Under the pieces are notes generated by a model. It did no database searches. It was given only the letters and a program-made list of their open reading frames with translations, and was not told the origin of the DNA. DNA of 64,000 nt, taken from assembly GCF_027579695.1 (NCBI RefSeq), contig NC_083586.1, positions 8,494,001-8,558,000 of the forward strand. The letters run 5' to 3'. Below, in pieces: positions 31,812 to 42,217 of this stretch (positions within the stretch are counted from its first letter, which is position 1; every line of letters begins with the position of its first letter). The stretch is from Neoarius graeffei. Its lineage: Eukaryota; Chordata; Actinopteri; Siluriformes; Ariidae. Position numbers and translations under genes: made by a program.

Positions 31812-32807
31812 ATGACCGACTCAGCAGAGGCTGCTTCAACTGTCTACCCGGCCAACCTTCAGGGAATTACGGCAGCTCCGACACGCTTCGGAGCAACCAT
31901 GGACGCTCATGGACGTACGCTCACCAGCCAATATGAGGCCCTTGCTCGCCACGAGGAACTGCTTCAGCAAATTGGGAAAACCCTGGCACAGCTGACATCT
32001 CTGCCTGCATCTCCTGATCTAGCTCCCGCTCCTGCTCCTGTGCCTCCTGCCATGCTGCCTTCTTCACCTCGCGAACCCAGCCTTCCTGCACCACAGAGGT
32101 ATGACGGCAAGCACAGTGAGTGCCGAGAGTTCCTTACCCAGTGTCAACTCACCTTTGAGCTTCAGCCTACCACCTACACTACGGATCGCCATAAGATTGC
32201 CTTTGTGATCACCTTATTAGCTGGTAAGGTGCGAGCCTGGGCTACTGCTATCTGGCAAAGACAGGGACCTCAGTGCCTTGATTTCCAGCTGTTTTCTGAA
32301 GAGATGCTTTGGGTCTTCGATCAGGCGGACATCAGTACCGACGCAGCCCAAAAGCTCATGTCCATCCGGCAAGGAGGAAGCATCGCAGATTACGCCATCT
32401 CGTTCCGGACGCTCGCAGCAGTAAGTGGATGGAACGAGACTGCCCTGGTGTCAGCCTTCCACCATGGTCTGTCTGACCCCATCAAGGACGGTCTGGCCTC
32501 TATTGGATGCCCAAGTGACCTCGAAACCCTCATCTCACATGCTATTCGTCTGGACAAAAGGATGAGAGAACGCCACCAAGCCTTGAGCCCCTCCAGCCTC
32601 CCTACCTCTACCTGGAGACTGTCTACCTCCTTCAGTGACTGTCCAGAACCCATGCAAGTGGGTCGTACTCGCCTCTCCGCATCTGAGAGGGAGCACAGAA
32701 GGAGGGACAAGTGCTGCATCTACTGTGGCAAGCCTGGTCACTTCCGAGCATCATGTCCTGAACACTTGGGAAAAGGACCGCCCCGTCCAGCCGAGGGAGG
32801 GTTGTGA
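31812..32807 (+). CDS. gag: sushi retrotransposon Gag
   Basis: Gag forms the particle that packages the element RNA. The 331-residue frame is intact. Its N-terminus is a helical stretch (YEALARHEELLQQIGKTLAQL) followed by a proline-rich linker, then the capsid-like core (RYDGKHSECREFLTQCQLTF, ITLLAGKVRAWATAIW, ADYAISFRTLAAVSGWNETAL, FHHGLSDPIKDGLA) and one zinc knuckle (CIYCGKPGHFRASC, C-x2-C-x4-H-x4-C). These are the features shared with the sushi-derived mammalian genes PEG10 and RTL1. The ATG lies only 13 bases after the LTR. Close to the C-terminus, at the heptamer GGGAAAA, part of the ribosomes would be expected to slip into pol. Confidence 0.92.
   Translation: MTDSAEAASTVYPANLQGITAAPTRFGATMDAHGRTLTSQYEALARHEELLQQIGKTLAQLTSLPASPDLAPAPAPVPPAMLPSSPREPSLPAPQRYDGKHSECREFLTQCQLTFELQPTTYTTDRHKIAFVITLLAGKVRAWATAIWQRQGPQCLDFQLFSEEMLWVFDQADISTDAAQKLMSIRQGGSIADYAISFRTLAAVSGWNETALVSAFHHGLSDPIKDGLASIGCPSDLETLISHAIRLDKRMRERHQALSPSSLPTSTWRLSTSFSDCPEPMQVGRTRLSASEREHRRRDKCCIYCGKPGHFRASCPEHLGKGPPRPAEGGL
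32768..32774 (+). promoter_or_regulatory. candidate -1 ribosomal frameshift heptamer
   Basis: G GGA AAA is in register with the gag codons (X XXY YYZ), in the last dozen codons of gag. The -1 frame is open from 32762 and leads directly into protease. PEG10, a sushi descendant, uses G GGA AAC. I did not assess a downstream stimulatory structure. Confidence 0.65.
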
Positions 32808-35800
32808 TGGGGCCTACCCTCTCTCCCGGACTCCCTGGCCAAGGAATCTACATCCCAGTCTCCATCTCCTGGGGTGAGTCTATCCATTCTTGTCAAGCTT
32901 TGTTAGACTCGGGGCGGCTGGGAACTTTATGGATATTCACTTCGCCCAAAGCATCAATATTCCGACTGCACCTCTTGAAGTCTCACTGTCTGTGTCTGCC
33001 CTCGATGGCCAAGCGTTAGGTGATGGAAGAGTCACCCAAGTTACTTCTCCAGTCTTCCTCCAGTCTCAAGGTCACAAGGAAGAAATATCCCTGCACCTGA
33101 TTCCTTCACCTGAGTTCCCAGTTATTCTAGGCTTTCCTTGGCTTACTCGCCACAACCCTCGCATAGACTGGGTAACAAGCCAGGTTGTGGAATGGGGCCC
33201 TGCATGCCATGCCTCTTGTCTGCTCTCTAGCTCTCCTGTGTCTCCTGCTGAGCCCCCTGATCTCACCGAGTTATCTCAAGTTCCCACAGAGTACTGGGAT
33301 CTCAAGGAGGTATTCAACAAGAGCAGGGCCGCCATTCTTCCTCCGCACCGGGCCTATGACTGTGCCATCGACTTGCTCCCTGGGACTACCCCTCCTCGTG
33401 GCAGACTGTTTTCCCTCTCTCAGCCAGAACGCAAGGCCATGGAGGAATACCTCAAAGATGCCCTGGTCTCTGGGTTCATTCGACCCTCCACCTCACCTGC
33501 TGGTGCCGGCTTCTTCTTTGTCGGCAAGAAGGATGGGGGGCTCCGACCATGTATTGACTACAGGGCCTGAACAAGATCACTGTGCGCAACCGATATCCCC
33601 TTCCGCTGATGTCCACTGCTTTCGACCTGCTCCAAGGCGCCACCGTCTTCACCAAGTTGGACCTATGGAATGCATACCACCTCATCTGTATCCGACAGGG
33701 AGACGAGTGGAAGACTGCTTTTAACACCCCGTCTGGGCACTACAAATACCAGGTGATGCCCTTCGGACTCACCAATGCACCAGCTGTTTTTCAGGCCCTA
33801 ATCAACGACGTCTTAAGGGACATGATTAACCTGTACATTTTTGTCTACCTCGACGACATCCTTATCTTTTCCAAGACCGTGCAGGAGCACCGCCACCATG
33901 TCCGCCAGGTTCTCCAGAGGCTGCTACAGAACAATCTGTTCGCCAAGGCCCAGAAATGCGAATTTCATGTTCCCAAGGTCTCCTTTCTGGGATTTATTGT
34001 ACGGACAGGCCAACTCCAAATGGACACTGCCAAGACCCTGGCCGTCCGGGACAGGCCTACTCCCAAGTCCATTAAGGAGGTTCAGCGGTTCTTAGGATTC
34101 GCTAACTTCTACGGCAAGTTCATCAGGAACTTCAGTTCTGTAACAGCACCCATGTCAGACCTTACCAAAGGGACAGGTGGATCTTATGTCTGGTCTCCTC
34201 AGGCGGAAAAGGCGTTCAAAGACCTCAAGGACCGCTTCTGCACGGCACCCATTCTGGTCCTCCCGGACACCTCCCAACCATTCATCGTGGAGGTGGACGC
34301 CTCGGACAGTGGTGTCGGCGCGGTGCTCTCTCAACGTTCGGAAGGAAAGCTGCACCCCTGCGCTTACTTCTCCCACCGCCTGAGTCCTGCGGAGTCCCGG
34401 TACGATGTGGGGGATCGAGAACTGCTAGCAGTCAAACTGGCCCTTGAGGAGTGGAGGCACTGGCTGGAGGGAGCGCAACATCCATTCCTGGTTTGGACTG
34501 ACCACAAGAACCTGGAGTACCTCCAGCAAGCCAAGAGACTGAACCCTCGACAGGCTAGGTGGGCCCTGTTTTTCAGTCGGTTTGACTTCACCCTCTCGTA
34601 CCGCCCCGGCTCCAAGAACACCAAACCTGATGCACTGTCCAGGCTGTTCTCTGCCACTAACAGGGAGAATGAAGTCAGGCCTATTATCCCTGTGTCCCGG
34701 ATTGTGGCCCCTGTCCGCTGGGGTATTGAGGAGGCTGTCCGACGAGCTCAATGCCAGGACCCCGGTCCTGGGACGGGGCCACCGGGCCTCTTGTACGTCC
34801 CACATCAAGCCCGGGCCAAGGTTCTCCAGTGGGGTCACTCTTCCCCTCTCACCGCCCACCCGGGAGCTCGGAGGACCCTGGACTTCCTGAAAAGACGCTT
34901 CTGGTGGCCTAACATGGAGAAGGAAGTAAGGTCATTTGTCCTGTCCTGTGAGGTTTGCACCAGAACCAAGAACCCACGACAGCGTCCCCAGGGTCTCCTG
35001 CATCCTCTGACCATTCCCCGGCGTCCCTGGTCCCATGTGGCATTCGACTTCATCACGGGTCTCCCTGAGTCACAAGGTAACACGGTCATTTTGGTCATAG
35101 TTGACAGATTCTCCAAGGCCTGCCACTTCATACCACTGTGCAAACTCCCCTCTGCTCTTGAAACAGCGAAACTCATGTTTAATCATGTCTTCCGAGTCTT
35201 TAGTCTTCCACAGGACATCATCTCAGACCGAGGGCCCCAGTTCTCCTCCCGAGTGTGGCACAGGTTCTGCAAGGTCATCGGAGCCACTGCCAGCCTCTCC
35301 TCTGGGTTTCACCCACAGTCCAATGGTCAGACGGAGAGGCTCAACCAGAACCTGGAAACCACCCTGCGAGGCCTGGCTATGGATAACCTGACATCATGGA
35401 GCACCTGGCTGCCATGGGCAGAGTACGCCCACAACACCCTGCAGTCATCGGCCACCAAGCTGTCGCCATTCCAGTGCCAATTCGGATTCCAGCCACCTCT
35501 GTTCCCGGACCAGGAGGAGGATGCGGGGGTGCCCTCGGTCAACCAATATGTGAGATGGTGTCGCAAGACCTGGAGCAAGGTCAGGAAGACCCTCATACAG
35601 ACCTCCAGAACCAACCAGACTCAGGCCAACCACCATAGAAGACCTGCACACGCTTTCTGCCCTGGGCAGCGGGTTTGGCTGTCCACTAAGGACCTTCCGC
35701 TGCAGGTGGAGAACCGCAAGCTTGCTCCTCGCTACATTGGCCCCTTCAAGGTGGTGCACTGGGTGAACCCTGTCTCCAACCGGCTCCAGTTGCCCCGGAC

Positions 35801-36123
35801 TCTGAGGATCAACCCCACTTTCCATGTTTCCCTGTTGCGGCCCATACTGACGTCTACATATGCCCCTGCCCCTAGGAACCCCCCCACCCCCCCGCATCTT
35901 CCAGGGTCAAACTGTGTTCACTGTGCATCGCCTGCTTGACTCCTGCCGGGTCCGCGGCGGGTGGCAATATCTGGTGGACTGGGAGGGCTATGGTCCTGAG
36001 GAGCGGTGCTGGGTTCCTGCTCGGGATGTCCTAGATAAAGAACTGTGTTGGGACTTCCATTCAGCCCATCCGGATCGCCCTGGGAACGTCAGGAGACGCT
36101 CCTGGGGGGGGGGGTCCTGTTAG
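32774..36123 (+). pseudogene. pol: sushi Pol: protease, RT, RNase H, integrase, chromodomain
   Basis: Pol replicates and integrates the element. Domains in order: protease (QALLDSG then AAGNFMD, about 32900-32935); RT with [11 protein letters not shown]-like motif, [11 protein letters not shown] and catalytic YLDDILIF at about 33847; RNase H ([28 protein letters not shown]); integrase with HHCC finger ([11 protein letters not shown] to CEVCTRTK), [20 protein letters not shown] and [17 protein letters not shown] (D,D,E); GPFKV and a chromodomain ([34 protein letters not shown]). The frame is broken three times, always in homopolymers: the G4 at 32911-32914, the G3 at 33563-33565 and the C runs at 35879-35893. 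There is no premature stop of any other kind. Confidence 0.9.
36104..36117 (+). promoter_or_regulatory. polypurine tract of the sushi element
   Basis: Eleven Gs followed by TCC lie directly before the 3' LTR and would prime plus-strand DNA synthesis. The pol stop codon overlaps the first bases of the LTR. Confidence 0.7.
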
Positions 36124-36694
36124 GACTAGGACTGTTTTGGCCTCTAGAGGCCGCTGTTATTTCCTTTTCGTGTCATGTTTGTTTTGGCCTCTAGAGGCCG
36201 CCACTGTTCCTGTGTTTTGTGTTTGTGTTAATTGCCTGTTTAGTCCTGATTATCTTCACCTGTGTTCAATTTAGTTTGTGTATTTATACCCCCTGAGTTC
36301 AGTCCTCTTGTCACGGAGTCTCTGTGCTATTATGTTTATCTCCAGTTTCCTCTGTACCGTGTTCTTTATTTTGCATTTTGCTTTTCTTTTGGACCTAGTA
36401 GTTACTGTGTTTTTTGGATCTTCTGAGCTTTGGTATTTTTGCCTTTTCTTTTCTGTTTTTTTGGCTTTTGTTTTGTACTTTTGGATTTTTTATTTTTTCC
36501 TTTATATCTTCTGAGCATTTTTGTATCTTTACTTTTTTCTATATTTTTTGTACATATTGTAAATAAACCTTTTTGATACTTTTTCTACTTCTGCCTCACG
36601 CCTCTGCATTTGAGTCATCCCCTGGTGGCCTAGTGGGGGTTTGCTGGATTATCACACCAACGAACCAGGTTCAAATCCCAGCAAAACCCTAACA
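36118..36694 (+). repeat. sushi 3' LTR
   Basis: The same length as the 5' LTR, with the same two palindromes (36139-36152, 36186-36199) and AATAAA. The B-box-like word reads GGTTCAAATCC, so it carries a G-to-A change compared with the 5' copy. Confidence 0.93.
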
Positions 36695-36699
36695 AACAG

Positions 36700-37189
36700 T
36701 GACATCAGTGATCTTTTAAGTGGTAGTCTCACGACCTGGATAGTAAACAATGGACATGGAGTCATTAATGTTGCTGGTCTTGGTGCTGTGGCTTGTTGTC
36801 ACTGACAACGCCAACAGATACTGGCAAGAGCATATAGATGAGGTGAGGCGCATAAGGCTTCAGAAATTCTCATAATTCGTAATTATTCTTCTTCCGGGTT
36901 TGCGGTGTTTACAGATCCCAGCGTGCTCGGGGGGCGTGTGTGGGCATGTGAGGACACTCCTCCTCACCAATCAGTGCACAGGCGAGTGTCTGCTCACGCC
37001 CCCAGCCTCACTCAGCTCGGTTTGGCTCGCTTCAGCCCTACTCCAAAACCGTGCGAGTTTTGGGTGCTAAGCAGGGCTGAAGCAAGCTGAGTCGTGCTGT
37101 TCTGAGGTAGTCAAAACGCGAGCTGTGTCGGGCTGAAGTGAGCTGAAGCGAGCTGAAGTGAGCTGAAAAAGGGTAGTGGAAAAGGGCCA
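36700..37189 (+). other. right part of the Harbinger-like element
   Basis: It contains a short protein-like start (MESLMLLVLVLWLVV, then RYWQEHIDEVRRIRLQKF), a GC-rich region and the subterminal GAGCTGAAG repeats that lead into the right inverted repeat. No catalytic domain is seen. Confidence 0.5.
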
Positions 37190-37440
37190 TAAATGGTCTC
37201 GCATCACAGTACCTGAGTGAACTTCTGCTCCTCTATGACCCGCCATGCCTACTTAGATCAAAAGGTGCAGGCTATCTGCTGGTACCTCGTATAGTGAAGG
37301 CTACATCAGGGGGCAGAACCTTTTCTTACAAAGCCCCACAGTTATGGAACAGCCTTCCAAGTAATGTTCGGGAATCATACACAGTCTCAGCATTTAAGTC
37401 TAGGCTGAAAACATATCTGTTTAGTCAAGCCTTTTGTTAA
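37190..37440 (+). pseudogene. L2-A ORF2 C-terminus after the nested insertion
   Basis: The reading continues the L2-A protein: YLSELLLLYDPP, LRSKGAGYLLVPR, GGRTFSYKAPQLWNSLPSNVRES and FKSRLKTYLFSQAFC, then a stop. It matches the antisense copy at 6480-6660. Confidence 0.83.
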
Positions 37441-38738
37441 TGGTGTTTATGAGGTAAAGGTGTAGATCTAGAGGGTCCTCAGACAGAGTGTTTTGGTAAA
37501 CTGGGATGTATGGATGCTGTCAGTCCCCACTCAGTTGCTCACTCGAGTTTGTTGATGGTGTAGTGGCTGGCTGCTTTATGTCCCGGGGCTCCCTCATGCC
37601 TGTGTTACCTTCTGGCTCTCTCCTTTTAGTTATGCTGTCATAGTTAGTTGCCGGAGTCCCTGCTTGTACTCGGTGCAATATGTATACTGCTCCTACTTAT
37701 TCAGGTGACATTGGGCATACCTAACAACCTGTGTTTTCTTTCCCTCCCCCTCCCACCCCAAATCTGTCCCTCTGAGTTACATGGAGTCAACAGGAAATCT
37801 TTTGGTGGAGAGGGTGGAGACCTCGACTGGCTATCGTAGCCTGCAGGGAATCGGCCATCAGACTTTCTGTCGCATGTCCCAGATCCGGTGAAATGTAACT
37901 GAATTGTCTTGGCCAGCCCTAAGGGTCCCCTCTGCATCTCATCATTGCTGAGGAGTGTGCTCCCATCACCCAATCAAGCATCCAGCCAGAACAGGTCATG
38001 ATATATTTTTTACCATATTAACATGCCATTGTTGTGTGTTATGCCTGATGTAAAGACTCTCGTGTCTGTGAGCCTACCACACAGATTTAATACTTGTCAT
38101 TTTTAGGGCATACCTAACAACATGTGTTTTCTTTGTCTCTCTCTTCCCCCCCCAAAAAAAAAAATCTGTCCCTCTGAGTTACATGTTGGTCCTGGGATTG
38201 AGATGCTGGCCTCTTCTGCCCCTCGGACCTGCTTGGTCCATCCTGGTGCCCTGTGTCTGGTCAGAGTTTTATTGCACTGCCTGTGAAGGACGGCCCCATG
38301 AGGACAGTTGAGGGTTATACCTGGAGGATGCTCTGGACTCTTACAGTAATGCTTTTATGGCTGAGGACTACAGATGTCTTGCTAACTTTAGGACTGCAGT
38401 TATCATGAACATTTTTGCACTCAAGTTTCCATCAATGATGAGTTATAACATCAATGAAACTGTCCTCATGTTAAAACTGTTAATATTATAGTCAGGCTGT
38501 CTGTTGTTGCCCAAATGAGGATGGGTTCCCTTTTGAGTCTGGTTCCTCTCGAGGTTTCTTCCTCATGTCGTCTGAGGGAGTTTTTCCTTGCCACCGTCGC
38601 CACAGGCTTGCTCATTGGGGATAGATTAGGGATAAAATTAGCTCATGTTTTAAGTCGTTCAAATTCTGTAAAGCTGCTTTGCGACAATGTTTATTGTTAA
38701 AAGCGCTATACAAATAAACTTGACTTGACTTGACTAAT
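37441..38738 (+). other. L2-A 3' UTR with internal tandem duplication
   Basis: No coding sequence. A block starting GGCATACCTAACAACCTGTG and including CTGTCCCTCTGAGTTACATG is present at about 37714 and again at about 38105, roughly 395 bp apart. The end has GGTTTCTTCCTCATGTCGTC, GGGAGTTTTTCCTTGCCACC, GCTGCTTTGCGACAATG and a short CTTGA tandem tail, which is the recognition tail shared by all L2-A copies. Confidence 0.8.
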
Positions 38739-39410
38739 ATGTGGATCACACATTGCTATCTGGTATTAGTCCTTTGACTTTAGTGAGGGCTATAGGCTGG
38801 CCTGGGGGGCAGGGAGAGTTGATAGCAGGCTAGACAACACCCTAGTCTGCATCAAGCAGTGGGGGTGTGGGGAATGACAAAATTAATGTGGCACACCTGT
38901 CCCTCATTAGTAGATGGTAGATGCTTATTTAACATGCTGTATTTATTCCTCTCTTTCTCTCTCAGTGAAAAGGGCCGGGGGGGAGCGAACCTAAATTGCA
39001 CTGAATTGAATTGAACTGAACCAAGCCACTGAAAGGCAGCCTATTGCGTGTGTGTGTGTGTGTGTGTGTAAATGACAGTGGAGCTGAACTGAACTAAGCC
39101 ATTGGAAAGCTGCTGATTTTTTTTTATCATCTGTGGTTTGCCTTTGTCCCCCATGCAGAAAATGAATGCTTCCCTGAGTCTGCTGTGTCCTTGAGCTACT
39201 TTGTGTCACAGTAACATACAGCTATCCTTGAGTGAGAAATACCTGGACAACCAAGCCTCCATTTTTCTGTGTTTTGATTGTGTTGTTTACTCCTATTTTT
39301 AATTTTTTTCCATACTGTACACGGCAAGAGCTGGAAAATAAAATAGTCATGAAAATTCTTGCCTTGAGCCAGCTATGTTCCTGAGTTGCATGTGCTGTCT
39401 CCTGCTACAC
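38739..39410. other. possible solo LTR, unclassified
   Basis: The stretch has LTR-like features: CACACCTGTCCCTCATT, a TATTTAACATG promoter-like word near 38935, a CTCTCTTTCTCTCTCAG tract and AATAAA near 39340, ending CCTGCTACA. The order resembles the gypsy LTR at 45187-45526. I find no flanking duplication, so the call is weak. A (TG)n tract lies at about 39047-39070. Confidence 0.3.
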
Positions 39411-40805
39411 TAAGCATGGACACTTCATGCATAAAATTTGTGCTTTTCAAGACATGATTTTGACTTGCCGGGCTCATGAAACTTCTCTAAAAAAAAAGGG
39501 GGCTTCCAAGTCACATCTTAACTTGATATGGTAACAGGTATTTCAAAAAGCAAAAACACTTGGTATCATCAGCAGCCCAAATAACCTACAGTGTAAAAAC
39601 TATCTGCATTTAAAAAAAAATATTGTATTTTGTGTAATAGCATTTTTGTGTTATTGTACCATGGTACCACATGACTTGTAAGTCTGTTTCTGTGTTTGAA
39701 GAGAATAGAAGTTTCCTGAGCCTGGTAAGTCCAATCATATGTCACTGGTGCAGAATGTCTAATGCAGAACATTTTGCAAATAAGCTGTGAAGATTTGTTT
39801 CTTTGAGACTTGGTTGCCAATTACTCATGGCTCCAATATTGTATCAGGTGCTCTGTCCACCTCCTGGCTTTGCAGCTCTCATGCTCTCTCCACCTCCTGG
39901 CTTCACATAGTCATCTCCTCTCCACCTATGGGCTTCACAGACATCATGCTTTCTCTGCCTTCTGGCTTCACCTAGGTCATCTCCTCTATATGTCCTGATT
40001 TTGACATCATCATGCTCTCATTGCCTAATGGCTTCAAAGACATTGTGCTCTTCTTGCCCCCTGGCTGCACTGAAATCAGCTCTTCTTCACTTCCATGCAC
40101 CACTGAGGAGGTTGCCCACAGAAATATTTCCCAAGAAATATCCTTTTGGAAAGATTTGTCATGCATTTTATTCCTCAGGAATTAATTATTCATATAAAGA
40201 AAGTTAAGGATCAAAATACATTCCAGGTCAAATACTGATCATTTCAGAGGATTACCTGTCCAAAAACATAGTTCAGAAAACATGGTCAACAGGCATAGCA
40301 GAGTCAGTACACAAAAGATCAGAAAGGCAAACAAATAATTTTTTCTTTCTTTTTTTGTGTGTTTGTATTGGCATTTGAATGTTTTGCTATTTTTGTCCCT
40401 TTGTCTGCTGGATGCTGTTTGTGGTGGAGCTCCAGACCCAGTCTTGAGGACTGGGTTTCCCCAGGCCTTGTCTCCCCCCTATGTGTTGTGTGTCCTTCCA
40501 CTTCCTATGGACTATGGTGTGTGCCTGTTGTTCTTGTAAATGGTGGAAAGTTTGCAGGATCAAGTCACAGAGTGCTTAGCCCTCTGTGAAGTGATGTGTC
40601 TGTGCTCACATAAATCCATGGCATGGCATTCTGGGCAGTGATGTGTGGTGGCTGTGTAGGCCTTCAGTGGGACTATGCAGCTAAACAACTAAAATTAGAT
40701 CCCAGCACCTTTTGGAGGACTCTGTATTTTTGTTTTTATTTTATTTTAGTATTTTATTTATTTATTTTTGTGAGAGAAGTGCCATAAAAAATTATTTTTA
40801 TTATT
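39411..40805. other. non-coding stretch, degenerate minisatellite
   Basis: No gene is recognisable. Between about 39850 and 40070, imperfect repeats of roughly 40-60 bp built on CTCTCCACCTCCTGGCTTCAC and TCATCTCCTCT follow each other. The rest is AT-rich single-copy-like sequence. Confidence 0.55.
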
Positions 40806-40809
40806 ATTA

Positions 40810-41163
40810 GGGTGGTGTAGTGGTTAGTGCCGTTGCCTCACAGCAAGAAGGTCTGGGTTCGAGCCCCGTGGCTGGCGAGGGCCTTTCTGTGTGGAGTTTG
40901 CATGTTCTCCCCATGTCCATGTGGGTGTGCTCCAGTTTCCCCCACAGTCCAAAGACATGCAGGTTACTGTATGTTAACTGGTGACTCTAAATTGACCGTA
41001 GATGTGAGTGTGAATGGTTGTCTGTGTCTATGTGTCAGCCCTGTGATGACCTGGCGACTTGTCCAGGGTGTACCCTGCCTTTCGCCCGTAGTCAGCTGGG
41101 ATAGGCTCCAGCTTGCCTGCGACCCTGTAGAACAGGATAAAGTGGCTAGAGATAATGAGATGA
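40810..41163 (+). repeat. tRNA-derived SINE inside an ATT microsatellite
   Basis: The head starts at GGTGGTGTAGTGG, lacking the usual GGCGGCAC. The B-box is GGTTCGAGCCC, and the tail ends GAGATGAGATT. Both sides are (ATT)n, so the SINE inserted in, or expanded, a TTA repeat. A 20-bp deletion is seen in the GTGGGTTTCCTCC region. Confidence 0.9.
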
Positions 41164-41164
41164 G

Positions 41165-41201
<37 letters not shown>
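41164..41201 (+). repeat. (ATT)n microsatellite
   Basis: About twelve ATT units follow directly after the SINE tail. Confidence 0.9.
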
Positions 41202-41202
<1 letters not shown>

Positions 41203-42217
41203 TACAAGATAATAGTTCTGGGTTGGGGTGACAAGGAATGGGACCCATTGTGAATAGCTGTATCAAGGTATTGAAAGCATTTTTGGTTTTAGGTTTTCCT
41301 TTGTAGCAGGAGGTCAGAGGAGCTGCTACTGTGCTAAATTTTTGAAGGAATGGCAAAAGAAAGTTAGGAAAAACCAGACTGTTTGCATCACTCATGAAAT
41401 ATACATTCACCCCTCAAAGGTAATGTTCATAACTTCACGCCACCATATAATGTTCTTCATATTATATAGACACATCCACAAAAAAAAGCAAGTTAATGAA
41501 AAGACTTTTAATTTTGAACTGGTTTACCATTTTGACAACATGCATCAAGTCAGCAGGAAAACACTGGGAGTGACATCATTGGAGTGAAATATCAGGAATT
41601 ATTATACATACAGGACGCTTTTTCAATTGAATAAAAACATGGATTCTGTTCCCTTCTAGCAGGTTCCATTCATTTGGTTGGATAGCATGCAATATTGTTA
41701 GCCTATCACTTATGCTATGTGTATTACGTCACTCCATCCAATGGAGAATGAGCATGCAATATTGTTACGATATTTCGCATTATCAAGACAACATGACATC
41801 ACGTGTTGGAGCGCGAATATCAAATGAGAAACTTTTCTGCTGTGCATGCACAGAACCATTTCTTGGTTCACTGGGAAAGAGAAAGATGCAATGAACACTC
41901 AAATGGCTACCAAAACTTCATTAGATATTCTTCACACATATTTATAAGAGAAAAACATACAAAAGGACATGGAAAAATTGGAAAAGAGACACATTGGAGA
42001 TGTAAAACTTCCGCGCTAGCAAGCGACTGTGAACATTTGTAAACAAACATGGCTGCTAGGTTTGCTTTGTTAAAAACAGAACATTTTGAGCGAATTTTGG
42101 CTGCTAGGTCACTCCGTTGTGTGGAGCTGTTGATGTTGATTTTAAAAGTAACAAAATAAATTACATAGAGAAGTGAATACTGAAGTATGAGTGAAAAATG
42201 CTGTGGTGATCGTGTGT
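41202..42217. other. non-coding stretch
   Basis: No coding region or known repeat is recognised. Words GCATGCAATATTGTTA occur twice (near 41687 and 41752), suggesting a small local duplication. Confidence 0.5.

Larger units (their letters stand above)
31222..36694 (+). mobile_element. sushi-type (Ty3/gypsy chromovirus) LTR retrotransposon, almost complete
   Basis: Two 577-bp LTRs begin with TGTTAGGACTAGG and end with CCCTAACA. A 5-bp duplication AACAG (31217-31221 and 36695-36699) flanks it. Between them lie gag with one zinc knuckle, and a pol region with protease, reverse transcriptase, RNase H, integrase and chromodomain, in the order typical for Tf1/sushi elements. Counting by eye, the LTRs differ by about nine substitutions and two single-base indels, so the insertion is fairly recent. 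It is the youngest large element in this nest. Confidence 0.95.
31018..37189 (+). mobile_element. Harbinger-like DNA element carrying the sushi retrotransposon
   Basis: Ends are inverted (TGCCGCTTTTCCACTAC on the left, complement of TGGCCCTTTTCCACTAC on the right). Beside them are the trinucleotides GAA (31015-31017) and TAA (37190-37192), probably a 3-bp TAA duplication with one change, as in PIF/Harbinger elements. Without the retrotransposon the element is about 700 bp. Its right half contains MESLMLLVLVLWLVVTDN at about 36750, which looks like a Harbinger protein N-terminus. Both ends contain many GGCTGAGT/GAGCTGA words. It is non-autonomous. Confidence 0.65.
23990..38738 (+). mobile_element. 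L2-A LINE, sense, nearly full length, with large nested insertions
   Basis: The LINE pieces are an ORF1 remnant (about 24000-24235 and 28066-28190), ORF2 (28287-31014 and 37190-37440) and a long 3' UTR ending with AATAAACTTGACTTGACTTGAC at 38738. Two insertions inflate it: a Merlin-like DNA transposon in ORF1, and a Harbinger-like element carrying a sushi retrotransposon in the last part of ORF2. It is the most complete L2-A copy in the window. Confidence 0.87.

Noticed and set aside
33185-35897. Several reverse-strand and alternative-frame ORFs over the sushi pol gene
   Set aside because: They are shadows of the GC-rich pol frame. None has recognisable domains.
38739-39410. A confident solo LTR
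   Set aside because: Promoter-like and AATAAA words are in the right order, but I could not find matching flanking duplications or defined ends.
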